DNA of 64,000 nucleotides from Deinococcus aestuarii (GTDB lineage Bacteria; Deinococcota; Deinococci; Deinococcales; Deinococcaceae): positions 124,001 to 188,000 of the forward strand of contig NZ_JAHKSN010000002.1 in the NCBI RefSeq assembly GCF_018863415.1, read 5' to 3'. This document shows positions 1 to 12,054 of this stretch, one piece after another. Each line of letters opens with the position of its first letter. The stretch's first letter is position 1. The notes under the pieces are model-generated. The model saw only the letters and a program-made list of their open reading frames with translations, did no database searches and was not told the DNA's origin. Both the position numbers and the translations under genes were made by a program.

Positions 1-384
<384 letters not shown>

Positions 385-433
385 CGGCAAAAGCCCCCAC
401 CACAGCGGGCGGGGGCGGCGGCCGAGCCGGGGC

Positions 434-1456
<1,023 letters not shown>

Positions 1457-1771
1457 GGGTACCTCCGAGAAGAAGCCTACGGGGAGCAACTTGACGCGCC
1501 ATGAGCGGGCCCGCGCGGAACGTTAATAGGGATTCAGCCCACCGTCAGGAAGTTGATGACCGTCTGACACGACATTTTTCACATCGGCCAGGGCAGGGGG
1601 AAGCGGCCAAGATGAAGGCCGAGCTGAGCACGTCTGAGGGCACGGAGGACGTGGGAAGAGGCTCCCCGAGCGGAGGGCAGGCCTCCCCACCTCGCCCGGC
1701 GGGTCTGGCCCCCGCCCGGAGCGTTCGCCATCAGGCGGACAGCCTCCCCTCTTTTCCTTGCGTCCGTCGCG

Positions 1772-2944
1772 TCAGCGGATGATCCGCGCCGGTTCCACGT
1801 TCGCCGCCCGCCGCGCCGGGATCAGGGCGGCGAGCAGGGTGGTGCCCAGGCCGACCGCGTTCACCCACAGCAGGTCGGTCAGCCGCACCTCGACGGGCAG
1901 CGCGGTGATGAAGTAGAGGTCGCCCGGAAGCTGGAAGGGCCGCACGCTGAAGTACGCGCTGATGCCGAGCCCGAGCAGGTTGCCGAGGATGAGGCCGCCC
2001 AGCCCGAGGGCCGCCCCCTCCAGCAAGAAGGTCCGGGTGATCACCCCCCGCGTGGCCCCGATGGCGCGGAGGATGGCGATCTCCTGCGTCTTCTCGAACA
2101 CGGCGAGGGTCAGCACGTTGGCGATCCCGAAGGCCGCGACGATCACGATCAGGAACACCACGAAGCCGATCACCCGCTTCTGGAGGGCGAGCTGGTCGAG
2201 CAGCGTGCCGTACAGGCTTTGCCAGGGCACCGGGGCGTAGGGCCGGGTGCGCGTGAGGTCGTTGCCGACCGCCGGGGCGAGGGCCGGGTCGTGCAGCCGG
2301 AGCTGGTAGCCGGTGATGTTCTGCGTCCCTTGCAGGCGCTGGAGGGTGCCCAGGCTGGTGAAGGCGTACCCGGAGTCGATCAGGTAGTTCCCGGTGGAGA
2401 ACACGCCCTTGACCCGCAGGGTCGCGCGGCGCTGGAGGCTGTTCAGGAGCCGCACCTCGTCCCCCGTGAAGGCTCCCACGCTGCGGGCGAGGGCCGAGCC
2501 GAGGAGCACCTCGCCGTCGCCCAGGCCGCGCAGGAGAGCACCCTCCTCCGGGTTGAGTTGCAGCACCCGCGCCGCCTCGGGCGTCACGCCGAAGAGGGTG
2601 GTGAAGTCGACCCCGGCGCCCCGGCCCGCGCTCGCCGGGCGGGTCAGCAGGCCCTTGTCCCCCAGGAAGGGCACGAACGCTTCCACCCGGGGATCGGCAC
2701 GCATCGCGGCCTCCAGCGCCGGATCACGCGGAACGGGCGTGAACGCCGTCACGCTGAGGTGGGGGCTCGCCCGCAGGGTCGCGTCCACCAGGGCCCGGGT
2801 AAAGCCGTTCGTCAGGCTGAGCGCGGCGATCAGGACCATCACCCCCACCGCGATGCCCAGCACGGTCAGCACGTTCTGGGTGCGCCGCCGGGCAAGGTGA
2901 GCGCGGGCGAGGGTCCAGGCGAAGTCGGGGGATGTGCGGGCCAC
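1772..2944 (-). CDS. ABC transporter permease, FtsX/MacB-like
   Basis: A 390-residue inner-membrane permease. It has one N-terminal transmembrane segment (residues about 20-45, NVLTVLGIAVGVMVLIAAL), a large periplasmic MacB-PCD-like domain of about 200 residues, and three C-terminal membrane segments ending in PARRAANVEPARIIR. That 1+3 topology and the tail motif PxRRAAxxxPxxxIR define the FtsX-like/LolC-MacB permeases, which move lipoproteins or small molecules or act mechanically with a cytosolic ATPase. No ATPase gene is adjacent, so its partner is unknown. The GTG at 2944 is preferred to the ATG-like start at 2992, because a TATCCT box sits 9 nt before the GTG and the upstream residues are not family-like. 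A leaderless mRNA is possible. Confidence 0.8.
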   Translation of the reverse strand: MARTSPDFAWTLARAHLARRRTQNVLTVLGIAVGVMVLIAALSLTNGFTRALVDATLRASPHLSVTAFTPVPRDPALEAAMRADPRVEAFVPFLGDKGLLTRPASAGRGAGVDFTTLFGVTPEAARVLQLNPEEGALLRGLGDGEVLLGSALARSVGAFTGDEVRLLNSLQRRATLRVKGVFSTGNYLIDSGYAFTSLGTLQRLQGTQNITGYQLRLHDPALAPAVGNDLTRTRPYAPVPWQSLYGTLLDQLALQKRVIGFVVFLIVIVAAFGIANVLTLAVFEKTQEIAILRAIGATRGVITRTFLLEGAALGLGGLILGNLLGLGISAYFSVRPFQLPGDLYFITALPVEVRLTDLLWVNAVGLGTTLLAALIPARRAANVEPARIIR

Positions 2945-3201
2945 GTCCCGGGGAGGATAACAGAGGGCGCCCGCGCGGCCCGGGAACGCCACGGCAACCC
3001 CCGGACCACCCCCCGCAGGAATGCCGTCAGGCTGGGCGCGGCGAGCCGTCTCAGAGGGGTTGGCGTGGACCCGGGTTTCCCTGGCTTGACGGGACCAGCG
3101 AAATCCGGCTTCGACCGCCCGGGCTTCACCCCCTCAAAATGGGGCGTGGGCCGAGCCACCCGGGCCGCCCACACTCCTGCGTTCAGCGTTGTGCCCCGGG
3201 C

Positions 3202-3885
3202 TCAGCGCACGGCGGTGATGCGCACCTGACGGGCACCGAAGCGGATCGCCTGGCCGCGGCTCGCCATCCAGATGTCGATGCTGTTCGTCTTCCGGGCGGC
3301 CATGGTGTCCTCGACGGTAAAGACCTGGCCGCGCAGCAGGCTGCCCGTTCTCCCGCTGAGGTCTTCCACGGTGACCCTGCTCCCGTAGGGAAACACCCGC
3401 AGCAGGTCGCGGCTGAGGGCCACCACGCCGCTGCGAACGCGGGTGCCCGTCGCGGTGATGAAGGGCGTGCTGTCCGTCTGGCCGGGGGTGCTGCTGTAGG
3501 CCGTGGCCCGCGCGATCACGCTGCGGCCCGTGCGTCTCGTGGTCTGGGCGACTCCGGCCTCGGCCGCCTGGATCGCCCGCGCGCGGGCCTGCGCGGCCTG
3601 GGCCGCCTGGGTCTGCGTGCGGGTCACCGCCGCCTCCCGAACCTGGGTGGGCGTGGGCCTGAGCTGCGTCTGTGCCGTCTGGGGTCGGACATTCCGCGTC
3701 GGGGCGGGGGCGGCCTGCACCACCGGCGCCTGCACCTTGGATGGGGCCGCAGGAGCGGTGGGCGTCAGGGCATCCCGCACCGCCGCCTCGGCGAAGGCGG
3801 CGGCAGGGAGGGCCGGGGCAGCGCCGGCGACGCCGAACGCCCCAAGAACGAGGACGGGCATCCAGCGTTTGAAGTGATGAAGCAT
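3202..3885 (-). CDS. Secreted 3D-domain (double-psi beta-barrel) protein
   Basis: A 227-residue exported protein. The start at 3885 has GGAGGAG 5 nt upstream and opens a signal peptide (hydrophobic VLVLGAFGVAGAAPAL). Residues about 35-125 are low-complexity Ala/Gln/Thr/Pro, including a coiled, Gln-Ala-rich stretch, probably a wall-spanning linker. The C-terminal about 85 residues form a 3D domain: ATAYSSTPGQTDSTPFITATGTRVRSG, then YGSRVTVED, then VEDTMAARKTNSIDIWM. The Asp in TVEDTM and the Asp in IDIWM are the conserved acidic residues of the family. Related domains occur in lytic transglycosylases such as MltA and in Rpf/YuiC proteins, so a role in peptidoglycan turnover is likely. It stands alone, close to the division cluster. 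Confidence 0.75.
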   Translation of the reverse strand: MLHHFKRWMPVLVLGAFGVAGAAPALPAAAFAEAAVRDALTPTAPAAPSKVQAPVVQAAPAPTRNVRPQTAQTQLRPTPTQVREAAVTRTQTQAAQAAQARARAIQAAEAGVAQTTRRTGRSVIARATAYSSTPGQTDSTPFITATGTRVRSGVVALSRDLLRVFPYGSRVTVEDLSGRTGSLLRGQVFTVEDTMAARKTNSIDIWMASRGQAIRFGARQVRITAVR

Positions 3886-3984
3886 GGAACTCCTCCGAAC
3901 GTTGCTCTGGGCACGTCCTCTGCAATCAATTGGGTTGAATCCTGGCCCTTCGGGCCGCTTTTCTCCGCCCAAGATTAAGAGGAG

Positions 3985-4041
3985 AACCTAAGCCAAAAAT
4001 TTGAGAGCTGGCTTCGCGCTCTCATAACCCGGCCTTAGGTT
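3985..4041. repeat. Nested inverted repeat (possible structured leader)
   Basis: Outer arms AACCTAAGCC (3985-3994) and GGCCTTAGGTT (4031-4041) pair with a single bulge. Inside them GAGAGC (4003-4008) and GCTCTC (4018-4023) form a second stem. It lies in the 330-bp, AT-richer gap (3973-4303) between the 3D-protein gene and the end of ftsI. I see no ORF in that gap. The position fits either a leader of the 3D-protein mRNA or an attenuator behind the ftsI operon. Confidence 0.45.
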
Positions 4042-4303
4042 AGACAGATTGATACGGTTGAAGACGCCTATTTACGGCTTCTGACGCGTTGATTTGAAGA
4101 TGAGCCCCTCTCTAATCCTCTTACCCATCTTCTCACCAATCAAGGTGGTCGGAACATGGGTGAAAGCCCTGATATGCCACAGGGAACGAGAGGGAGTGGC
4201 AGAGGGTGTAAGCGGGATGACACTTCTTTCCTTAACCTTCTGGTGAAAGAGTGTCTCGTCCTCAGTGACGCTGCCTTAGCCTCCGGCGTTTCTCATTTCT
4301 CTC

Positions 4304-5649
4304 TTATTTCTGATTTTCAGTTTCCTTCGGGGTGAGCAGGGGTGCGGTGGCCCAGCGCGAGAGGACTTCGGAGGCGATGTCGCGGTAGATGGGCGCGGCG
4401 AGCTGGGAGCCGTGGTAGTCGAGGCGGGCGCCGTGGACCATGACGGCGACGGTGACGCGGGGGGCGTCGGCGGGGAAGAAGCCGGCGAACACGCTGTCGT
4501 AGATGTCGCTGGCGTACCCCTTGGCACCCTCCGAGACCTGAGCGGTGCCCGTCTTGCCCGCGAGCGCGTAGCCCTTGAGGCCCGCCTGGTGGGGAATCCC
4601 CTCCTCGATGACGGCCTGGAGCATCGCGCGGGTGGTGCGGGCGGTCGCGGGGCGCAGGACCTCGCGGCGCTCGCCCGCGGGTTCGCCCTCGACCAAGCGG
4701 GGCGAGACGTAGAGGCCGTCGTTGGCGACCGCGTTGTAGGCGGCGGCGAGTTGCAGGGTGGTGCTGCTCATGCCCTGGCCGAAGGCGTTGGTGGCGCGCA
4801 CGAGGTCGTCCCACTTGCGCAGGGGCTGGAGCCTGCCCGTGCTCGTCATGACGGTGGGCATCGTCACGTCCTTCCCGAAGCCGTAGCGGCCCAGGTACTC
4901 GCGCATGTCCCCGGCGGGAAAGTGCTCGACGATGTGGCTCATGCCCACGTTGCTGCTGTAGCGCAGGACCTGCCGGGTGGTCAGCTCCTTGGGGTGAGCC
5001 ACCGCGTCACGGATGGTGCTGCCCCAGCGGCCCCCCACGAAGCGGTGCATAGGGGTCTCGTACTTCGTGTTTGGAGTGGTGAGCCCCTCGTTCAGGGCCG
5101 CCGCCACGATCAGCCCCTTGATCGTCGAGCCCGGCTCGAACACGTCGAGGAAGGGGCGGTTGCGGCGGTCGTCGCCGCTGTACTCGCGCCAGCGGTTGGG
5201 GTCGAAGGGCGGGTAACTCGCGGCGGCGAGCACCCGGCCCGTGCGGGTTTCGAGCACGACCACCGAACCGTACTCGGCCTGGTGCTTGGGAATGGCGGTC
5301 GCCAGGGCCGTCTCGGCGGCGGCCTGCACGCCGGGATCGAGGGTGAGCCGCAGATTCTCGCCTGCCGCCAGCCTGCGGTCGTAGGCGTACTCCAGCCCCT
5401 CCAGGCCTTCGGTGCTGCCCAGCATCCCGACGACCTGCCCGGCGAGCTTGCCCTGCGGGTAGACGCGCTTGCCGTTCACGCTGCGGGCGAGGACGGAGCC
5501 GTCGGAGGCGGTGATCTCCCCGCGCGACTGCACGGCCGTTTTCTTCACCCCCTGCGGCACCCCCCATTCGAGCTGGGCGTAGGCCCACACCAGGGTCAGA
5601 AACATCGCCAGCGCGATGAGCTGCATCAGGCGGGAGCGGTGGCGAATCT

Positions 5650-5659
<10 letters not shown>
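4304..5659 (-). CDS. ftsI: Division-specific transpeptidase (penicillin-binding protein 2/FtsI)
   Basis: A 451-residue class B penicillin-binding protein. It has an N-terminal membrane anchor (LIALAMFLTLVWAYAQL), a short pedestal domain with the family segment ITASDGSVLARS, and a transpeptidase domain with all three motifs: STIK (FEPGSTIKGLIVA, active-site Ser), SSN (YSSNVGMS) and KTG (LAGKTGTAQVS). It cross-links septal peptidoglycan in the periplasm. At 451 residues it is shorter than E. coli FtsI (about 590) and lacks PASTA domains. Its start overlaps ftsL by 10 bp, so the two are translationally coupled. The operon ends here; no mur genes follow, so the cluster is much shorter than a classical dcw cluster. 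Confidence 0.93.
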
Positions 5660-7336
<1,677 letters not shown>

Positions 7337-7439
7337 AGTCTCCTCGGTTCCCACCCGTGACCCACCGGCAAGGCCGGAAACTTCACAGGTGTGACAGCCC
7401 ATTCCCGCGCTGTGGACGCAATTTCCGGGCTGTGCGGGG

Positions 7440-7491
7440 AGTGTAACAGTCTCACCCACGAATTACCACCAATTCCCACAATTCCTCCCAC
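7440..7491 (-). promoter_or_regulatory. mraZ promoter with tandem MraZ boxes
   Basis: On the minus strand an extended -10 TGTTACACT (7440-7448) lies just downstream of GTGGG-type boxes at 7487-7491, 7475-7479, 7465-7469 (GTGGT) and 7455-7459. The last three are exactly 10 bp apart, the spacing known for MraZ direct repeats; the fourth is 12 bp away. The boxes cover the -35 region, which suits repression. Confidence 0.7.
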
Positions 7492-7781
7492 CTCCCCCTC
7501 GCTACCGGCCCGGTGTCCCACCACGAGGCCGGTTCAGGTAACGGCTTGCATCCGGGCTCTCCATAGGGGCGTCGTGCCCTGAGCCAACCCCCTCTTGTCA
7601 GGCCCGGTAGTCCGGGAAGATAGACTCACCCCAATGCTGTCTAGACTTCTGATTTTTCAGGCTGTGGAAAGGAAAGTGCCCTGCCAGAGGTCGTCTTTCG
7701 CACGCCTTCCCAAGGGCGGAGCAGATGGCGCGACGAATTGGGAACACGGTCAGCCATAAAGAATCTTGCATTTCAGAGGAG

Positions 7782-7800
7782 GTGCGGTTAAGGTCCGCAC
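7782..7800 (+). repeat. Small hairpin before the SGNH hydrolase gene
   Basis: GTGCGG (7782-7787) and CCGCAC (7795-7800) form a 6-bp stem with a 7-nt loop. It lies in the 547-bp gap between mraZ and the SGNH gene. Outside this hairpin and the mraZ promoter I see nothing identifiable in the gap. Confidence 0.3.
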
Positions 7801-7883
7801 GTTGAGTGGTTCAACGTATTTCAGTTTTTGGAACGTCGGGTCGTCTCTCGGACGGGCTGGACTCATTGCACAGGAGCGTATTC

Positions 7884-8624
7884 ATGCCAATTTCTTTCAG
7901 AGAGCAGGCCCCCCGGAGTCTCGTCGGTCCCGTTCTGCTGGCGTTCGGTCTCCTTGTCAGCGGTTGTACGGGTCCGGGCGAGGCGGTCAGCCCTCCCGCT
8001 GCCTCCCCTTCGAGTGTGTTGCAGCTCATGCCGTTGGGCGACTCCATCACCGACGGGTACAACGTTCCGGGTGGGTACCGCGTCAACCTCTTCCAGAAAC
8101 TCGCGGCGCGGGGGCCTGGGATCGACTTCGTGGGCTCGCTCAGCAACGGTCCCGCCCAGTTGCAAGACCGTGACCACGAGGGCCGCAGCGGGTGGCGCAT
8201 CGACGAACTCGCCGCGCAGGTGAACGGCTGGCTCGACACGTACCAGCCCAAGACGGTGCTGCTGATGATCGGCACGAACGACATCCTCCAGAACCGCGAT
8301 CCGGCGAACGCTCCGGCGCGGCTGGGGGCCCTGCTCGACCAGATGAGCACCCGGCGCCCGGACACGCAGATTCTGGTCGCCTCGCTGCCGCCGCTGGCGG
8401 ACACGGCGCAAAACGTCTGGGTCGAGCGGTTGAACGCCGCCCTGCCCGCGCTGGTCGAGACCCGGGCGGACCAGGGCCGGAAGATCACCTTCGTGAATGC
8501 GGGCGCAGCGCTGACGACGGGCGACCTCGCCGACGGGGTTCACCCGAACGCGGGTGGGTACAGCAAGCTCGCCGACGCCTGGTACGGCGCCCTGACGGGC
8601 ACCCCGGGGGCGCTCACTCCCTGA
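7884..8624 (+). CDS. SGNH/GDSL-type hydrolase lipoprotein
   Basis: A 246-residue lipoprotein esterase. The ATG at 7884 has AGGAG 7 nt upstream and gives a lipoprotein signal ending in the lipobox LVSGC. The SGNH blocks are present: block I GDSIT (about residue 52, nucleophile Ser), the GS-containing FVGSLSNG, block III GTND (about 130), and block V DGVHPN (about 217, catalytic Asp/His). Enzymes of this group deacylate or de-esterify carbohydrates and lipids at the cell surface. Substrate cannot be told from sequence. It stands alone between the division cluster and DUF423. Confidence 0.88.
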   Translation: MPISFREQAPRSLVGPVLLAFGLLVSGCTGPGEAVSPPAASPSSVLQLMPLGDSITDGYNVPGGYRVNLFQKLAARGPGIDFVGSLSNGPAQLQDRDHEGRSGWRIDELAAQVNGWLDTYQPKTVLLMIGTNDILQNRDPANAPARLGALLDQMSTRRPDTQILVASLPPLADTAQNVWVERLNAALPALVETRADQGRKITFVNAGAALTTGDLADGVHPNAGGYSKLADAWYGALTGTPGALTP

Positions 8625-8683
8625 GCGGCGGGGCGAGCGGGCGCGGGACAATCTCCCACCCACCCGCCACGTAGCCTCGGCCC

Positions 8684-9037
8684 ATGCGAAGCCTCAACCC
8701 CACCGCCCTCGGCGCCCTGCTCGCGGCCATCGGCGTGGCCCTGGGGGCTTTCGGCGCCCACGCCCTGCGGGAACGGCTTGACCCCGGCGCCCTCGTCAAC
8801 TTCGAGACCGGGGTGCGCTACCAGATGTACGCGGCCCTGGCCCTCCTCGCCCTGGGCACCCGGCCCGGGGGGCGGCGCGCGACGGGCCTGCTGCTCGCGG
8901 GCGCCGTGATCTTCAGCGGCACCCTGTACGTCCTCTCGCTCACCGGGCAACGCTGGCTGGGCGCGGTCACGCCCGTGGGGGGAGCGCTCCTGATCGCGGG
9001 CTTTCTGGTGGCGGCGCTGGACGCCCGGGGGAAGTAG
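8684..9037 (+). CDS. DUF423 family membrane protein
   Basis: A 117-residue protein with four predicted transmembrane helices. The N-terminal LGALLAAIGVALGAFGAHAL and the segment NFETGVRYQMYAALALL are hallmarks of DUF423 (YgdD-like). Function is unknown. There is no Shine-Dalgarno box; TAGCCT at 8672-8677 ends 6 nt before the ATG, so the mRNA is probably leaderless. Confidence 0.88.
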   Translation: MRSLNPTALGALLAAIGVALGAFGAHALRERLDPGALVNFETGVRYQMYAALALLALGTRPGGRRATGLLLAGAVIFSGTLYVLSLTGQRWLGAVTPVGGALLIAGFLVAALDARGK

Positions 9038-9070
9038 ACGGGGAGCCGCACCGACCTCCCACACTTCGAA

Positions 9071-9100
9071 CCCGCCGTCCCCTTGCGACAGGACGGCGGG
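9071..9100. terminator. Hairpin between DUF423 and rnpB
   Basis: CCCGCCGTCC (9071-9080) and GGACGGCGGG (9091-9100) form a perfect 10-bp stem with a 10-nt loop. It lies between the convergent DUF423 gene and rnpB. Neither side has a clear U-tract, so it may act as a processing or weak bidirectional termination signal. Confidence 0.55.
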
Positions 9101-9110
9101 CTTGGCTGGT

Positions 9111-9541
<431 letters not shown>

Positions 9542-9588
9542 ACGGAAAGTGTAGCAGGGAGGCAGCCCTCTTTTCTCTACAAACCCGC

Positions 9589-10350
9589 CTACCCCCACCG
9601 CCCCAGCGTCTCCCGCTCGGCACGCTCCCACAGGCGGCGGGGCACCTCGGCGGGGTGGAGGAGGTCGTGCAGGTCGCGCTCCGAGAGCGGGCGGTACTCG
9701 CCGGGGCCGAGGTCGCCGAGCCACAGCCCGCCCACCCGCAGGCGCAGCAGCCGGGCGACGGGGTGCCCGAGGGCTTCGAGCATCCGGCGCACCTGACGGT
9801 TGCGGCCCTCGCCGAGGGTGACGAGGGCGCCCCCCGGGGCGGGCCGGGCGGCGAGGGCGCGGGCGGGACCGTCCTCCAGCTCGGTGCCGTCCACCAGGAG
9901 CCCGAGTTCGGCGTCGGTGGGGTCGCCCTCCCCCAGCGTCCAGGCGCGGTAGACCTTCTCGTGGCCGTAGCGGGGGTGGGTGAGGGTGAGGGTGAGGTCG
10001 CCGTCGGTGGTCAGGAGCAGCAGGCCCTCGGAGTCCTTGTCGAGGCGCCCGACCGGGTGCAGGCCGGGAACCGGGGGCATGGCGGCGAGCACGTCGCGCC
10101 GCCCGTACTCGTCGCGGGCGGTCGTGACGTACCCGGCGGGCTTGTGCAGCACGAAGGTGACCTTTTCCGGGGCGGCGGTCTCGATGAGACGGCCGTCCAC
10201 CCGCACCTCGTCGGCGGGGGTGACGGTGCGTCCGAGCGCGGCGACCTCGCCGTTCACGGTGACGCGCCCGGCCGTGATGAGGTCCTCGGCGGCGCGGCGC
10301 GAGGCGACCCCGGCCCGCGCGAGGCGTTTCTGGAGCCGCTCGCCCGTCAC
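9589..10350 (-). CDS. RsuA/RluB-type pseudouridine synthase
   Basis: A 253-residue enzyme. An N-terminal S4 RNA-binding domain (RLQKRLARAGVASRRAAEDLITAGRVTVNG) is followed by the pseudouridine synthase core with the catalytic motif GRLDKDSEGLLLLT (Asp) and the family segments KPAGYVTT and EGRNRQVRRMLEALGH. It isomerises uridine in rRNA; the length and motifs fit the RluB/RluE/RsuA group but do not fix the site. The GTG start at 10350 overlaps the upstream gene's stop by 4 bp (GTGA). The reading frame is open far upstream but that part is the shadow of the neighbouring gene. Confidence 0.92.
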   Translation of the reverse strand: MTGERLQKRLARAGVASRRAAEDLITAGRVTVNGEVAALGRTVTPADEVRVDGRLIETAAPEKVTFVLHKPAGYVTTARDEYGRRDVLAAMPPVPGLHPVGRLDKDSEGLLLLTTDGDLTLTLTHPRYGHEKVYRAWTLGEGDPTDAELGLLVDGTELEDGPARALAARPAPGGALVTLGEGRNRQVRRMLEALGHPVARLLRLRVGGLWLGDLGPGEYRPLSERDLHDLLHPAEVPRRLWERAERETLGRWG

Positions 10351-10718
10351 AGGCGACCCCGGCGGGACGGCACGGCGAGCAGCCCCACCACCGCGAGCAG
10401 GGTCAGGGCGAGCGACAGGGCGAGCATCGCGGTGCGGACGGGGGCGGGCAGGGTGTCTTGCAGCCGCAGCGCGGGCGCCACGAGTGCGGCGACGGTGAGG
10501 AGGTTCCCGGCGGCGAGGAAGAAGACCGGGCCCTCGTCGGGGCGCAGGCTCGACACGAGCAGGAAAGCGCCCCAGGCGGTGATCAATCCGCCCGTCACCC
10601 GCGCGAGCCACAGCGGGGACACGCCCAGCAGGGTCGCCGCCGTGGGGGGAAGGAAATAGAGAAACAGCCCGACTGGCAAGAATACCAGCGCCGTCAACCA
10701 GAACGCGGCCCGCAACAC
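10347..10718 (-). CDS. Small four-helix membrane protein, unknown function
   Basis: A 123-residue protein with four hydrophobic segments, beginning FWLTALVFLPVGLFLYF and ending LLAVVGLLAVPSRRGRL. I do not recognise a named family. The GTG at 10718 is chosen because TACACT (10726-10731 read on the minus strand) ends 7 nt before it, the genus-typical leaderless arrangement; the longer frame to 10820 has no such signal. It overlaps the pseudouridine synthase by 4 bp and is co-transcribed with it. Confidence 0.7.
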   Translation of the reverse strand: MLRAAFWLTALVFLPVGLFLYFLPPTAATLLGVSPLWLARVTGGLITAWGAFLLVSSLRPDEGPVFFLAAGNLLTVAALVAPALRLQDTLPAPVRTAMLALSLALTLLAVVGLLAVPSRRGRL

Positions 10719-10752
10719 GCCCGTCAGTGTACGCGGGGCGGGGCCCCGGACT

Positions 10753-11970
10753 TCAGCCCGTCGCCGGGTCCGCCCCTGCCCCGCCCCGTCGCCGCAGCCA
10801 CGGCAGGGCCGCCAGGGCACCGAGCACGCACCCCAGCCCCGACAGGGCGATCACCCACTCCGCCCGCAGCCCGATGAGCAGCACTCCTCCGAGCGCGGTC
10901 CCGAGGGGCGCCGCCGGGCCGAGCAGCATCGCCCGCACGCCGAAGAGGCGCCCGTGTTCCCCGGAGGGCACCCTGCGCTGGAGCAGGGTGGTTTCGAGCG
11001 CCGTGTACGGCCCCCAGATCAGCCCGCCCGCGAACATCACCGCCAGGGCGGGGCCCACCCCCGGCGCGAAGGCGAGCCCCGTCACCGCCACCCCCCACAG
11101 CGCCATGATCGCCGCGAGCGTCAGGCTGACCGGGAAGGCCCGGCTCAGGGGGCCGACGAGCAGGGTCCCGAAGAGGCTGCCCACCCCCAGCGCCGACCAC
11201 AGCGCCCCGTACCCCTGCGCCCCGGTGCCCAGGCTCTCCCGGGCGAAGACGGGCAGCGCGGCCTCCAGCGGCCCGTAGACGAAGTAAAAGAGCGTGGTCA
11301 GGCCCAGGGTCGCCAGCACGGCGGGGGTCCAGCGCCGCCCGCGGGCGGTCTCCGTCCGGCCCACGGCCCGCCCGCCCCGGGGCAGGCGCGGCAGACTGCC
11401 CAGGGCCCAGGCCATGAACAGGAAACTCAGGGCGTCCACCAACAGGGCCCGCGGCGCCCCCCACGCGGCGACGAGCAGCCCCGCGAGCGCCGGGCCCAGG
11501 ACGGTGGGCACCTGGGTGGTCAGGCTGTAGGCGGCGTTGCCCTGCTCCAGCTCCTCGTCGGGGAGGAGAGCGGGGACGAAGAGCCGGGCGCCCACCTGCG
11601 TGGCGGGGGCGAGGGCCCCCATCAGGGCCGAGATCACGAAGACCGTCCACAGCTCCAGCGTCCCCAGGGCATCGAGCAGCGGGATCAGGACGATCAGCCC
11701 CGCCCGGGCGAGGTTGTCGAGCCGCATCAGGGGCGCGGGCTGGGAGCGGTCGAGGGACCGGCCCCACAGCGGCCCGGTGACGACGGCGGGAAGGGCGAAG
11801 CACAGCAGCAGCGCCCCCACCGCCGCCCCGCCGCCCGTGCGCTCCAGCACGAACCACGTCAGGGCGAGCCAGCTCAGGGTGTCCCCCAGCCCCGACACGA
11901 GCGCCCCCAGCCACAGCCGCGCGAAGGTGGGCCGGGTTCGCAGGACGGACAGGAGGGAGACGCGCGGCAT
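10753..11970 (-). CDS. Major facilitator superfamily transporter
   Basis: A 405-residue protein with about 12 predicted transmembrane helices. The loop after helix 2 reads GPLWGRSLDRSQPAPLMRLDNL, a variant of the MFS motif A, and LFYFVYGPLEAALPVF starts the second half. This pattern matches the MFS_3 (enterobactin exporter EntS-like) group, so export of a small compound is likely, but the substrate is unknown. The start at 11970 gives the usual short cytoplasmic N-terminus (MPRVSLLSVLRTRPTFARLWLG). It is divergent from truB across an 84-bp gap. Confidence 0.85.
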   Translation of the reverse strand: MPRVSLLSVLRTRPTFARLWLGALVSGLGDTLSWLALTWFVLERTGGGAAVGALLLCFALPAVVTGPLWGRSLDRSQPAPLMRLDNLARAGLIVLIPLLDALGTLELWTVFVISALMGALAPATQVGARLFVPALLPDEELEQGNAAYSLTTQVPTVLGPALAGLLVAAWGAPRALLVDALSFLFMAWALGSLPRLPRGGRAVGRTETARGRRWTPAVLATLGLTTLFYFVYGPLEAALPVFARESLGTGAQGYGALWSALGVGSLFGTLLVGPLSRAFPVSLTLAAIMALWGVAVTGLAFAPGVGPALAVMFAGGLIWGPYTALETTLLQRRVPSGEHGRLFGVRAMLLGPAAPLGTALGGVLLIGLRAEWVIALSGLGCVLGALAALPWLRRRGGAGADPATG

Positions 11971-12054
11971 GAGAGCCCAGTATGCGGGGGGCGCGGCCAC
12001 GTCGGACAGGGGCGGCGGCACCGGGTCGCCCCTGCCCCTGCTAGGCTGCCTCCC

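Noticed and set aside
9071..9100. Calling the hairpin after rnpB a classical rho-independent terminator
   Set aside because: No U-tract follows on either strand, so it is listed only as a hairpin with moderate confidence.
10351..10611. Upstream extension of the pseudouridine synthase frame
   Set aside because: It is an Arg/Pro-rich shadow of the small membrane protein gene; the S4 domain begins right after the GTG at 10350.
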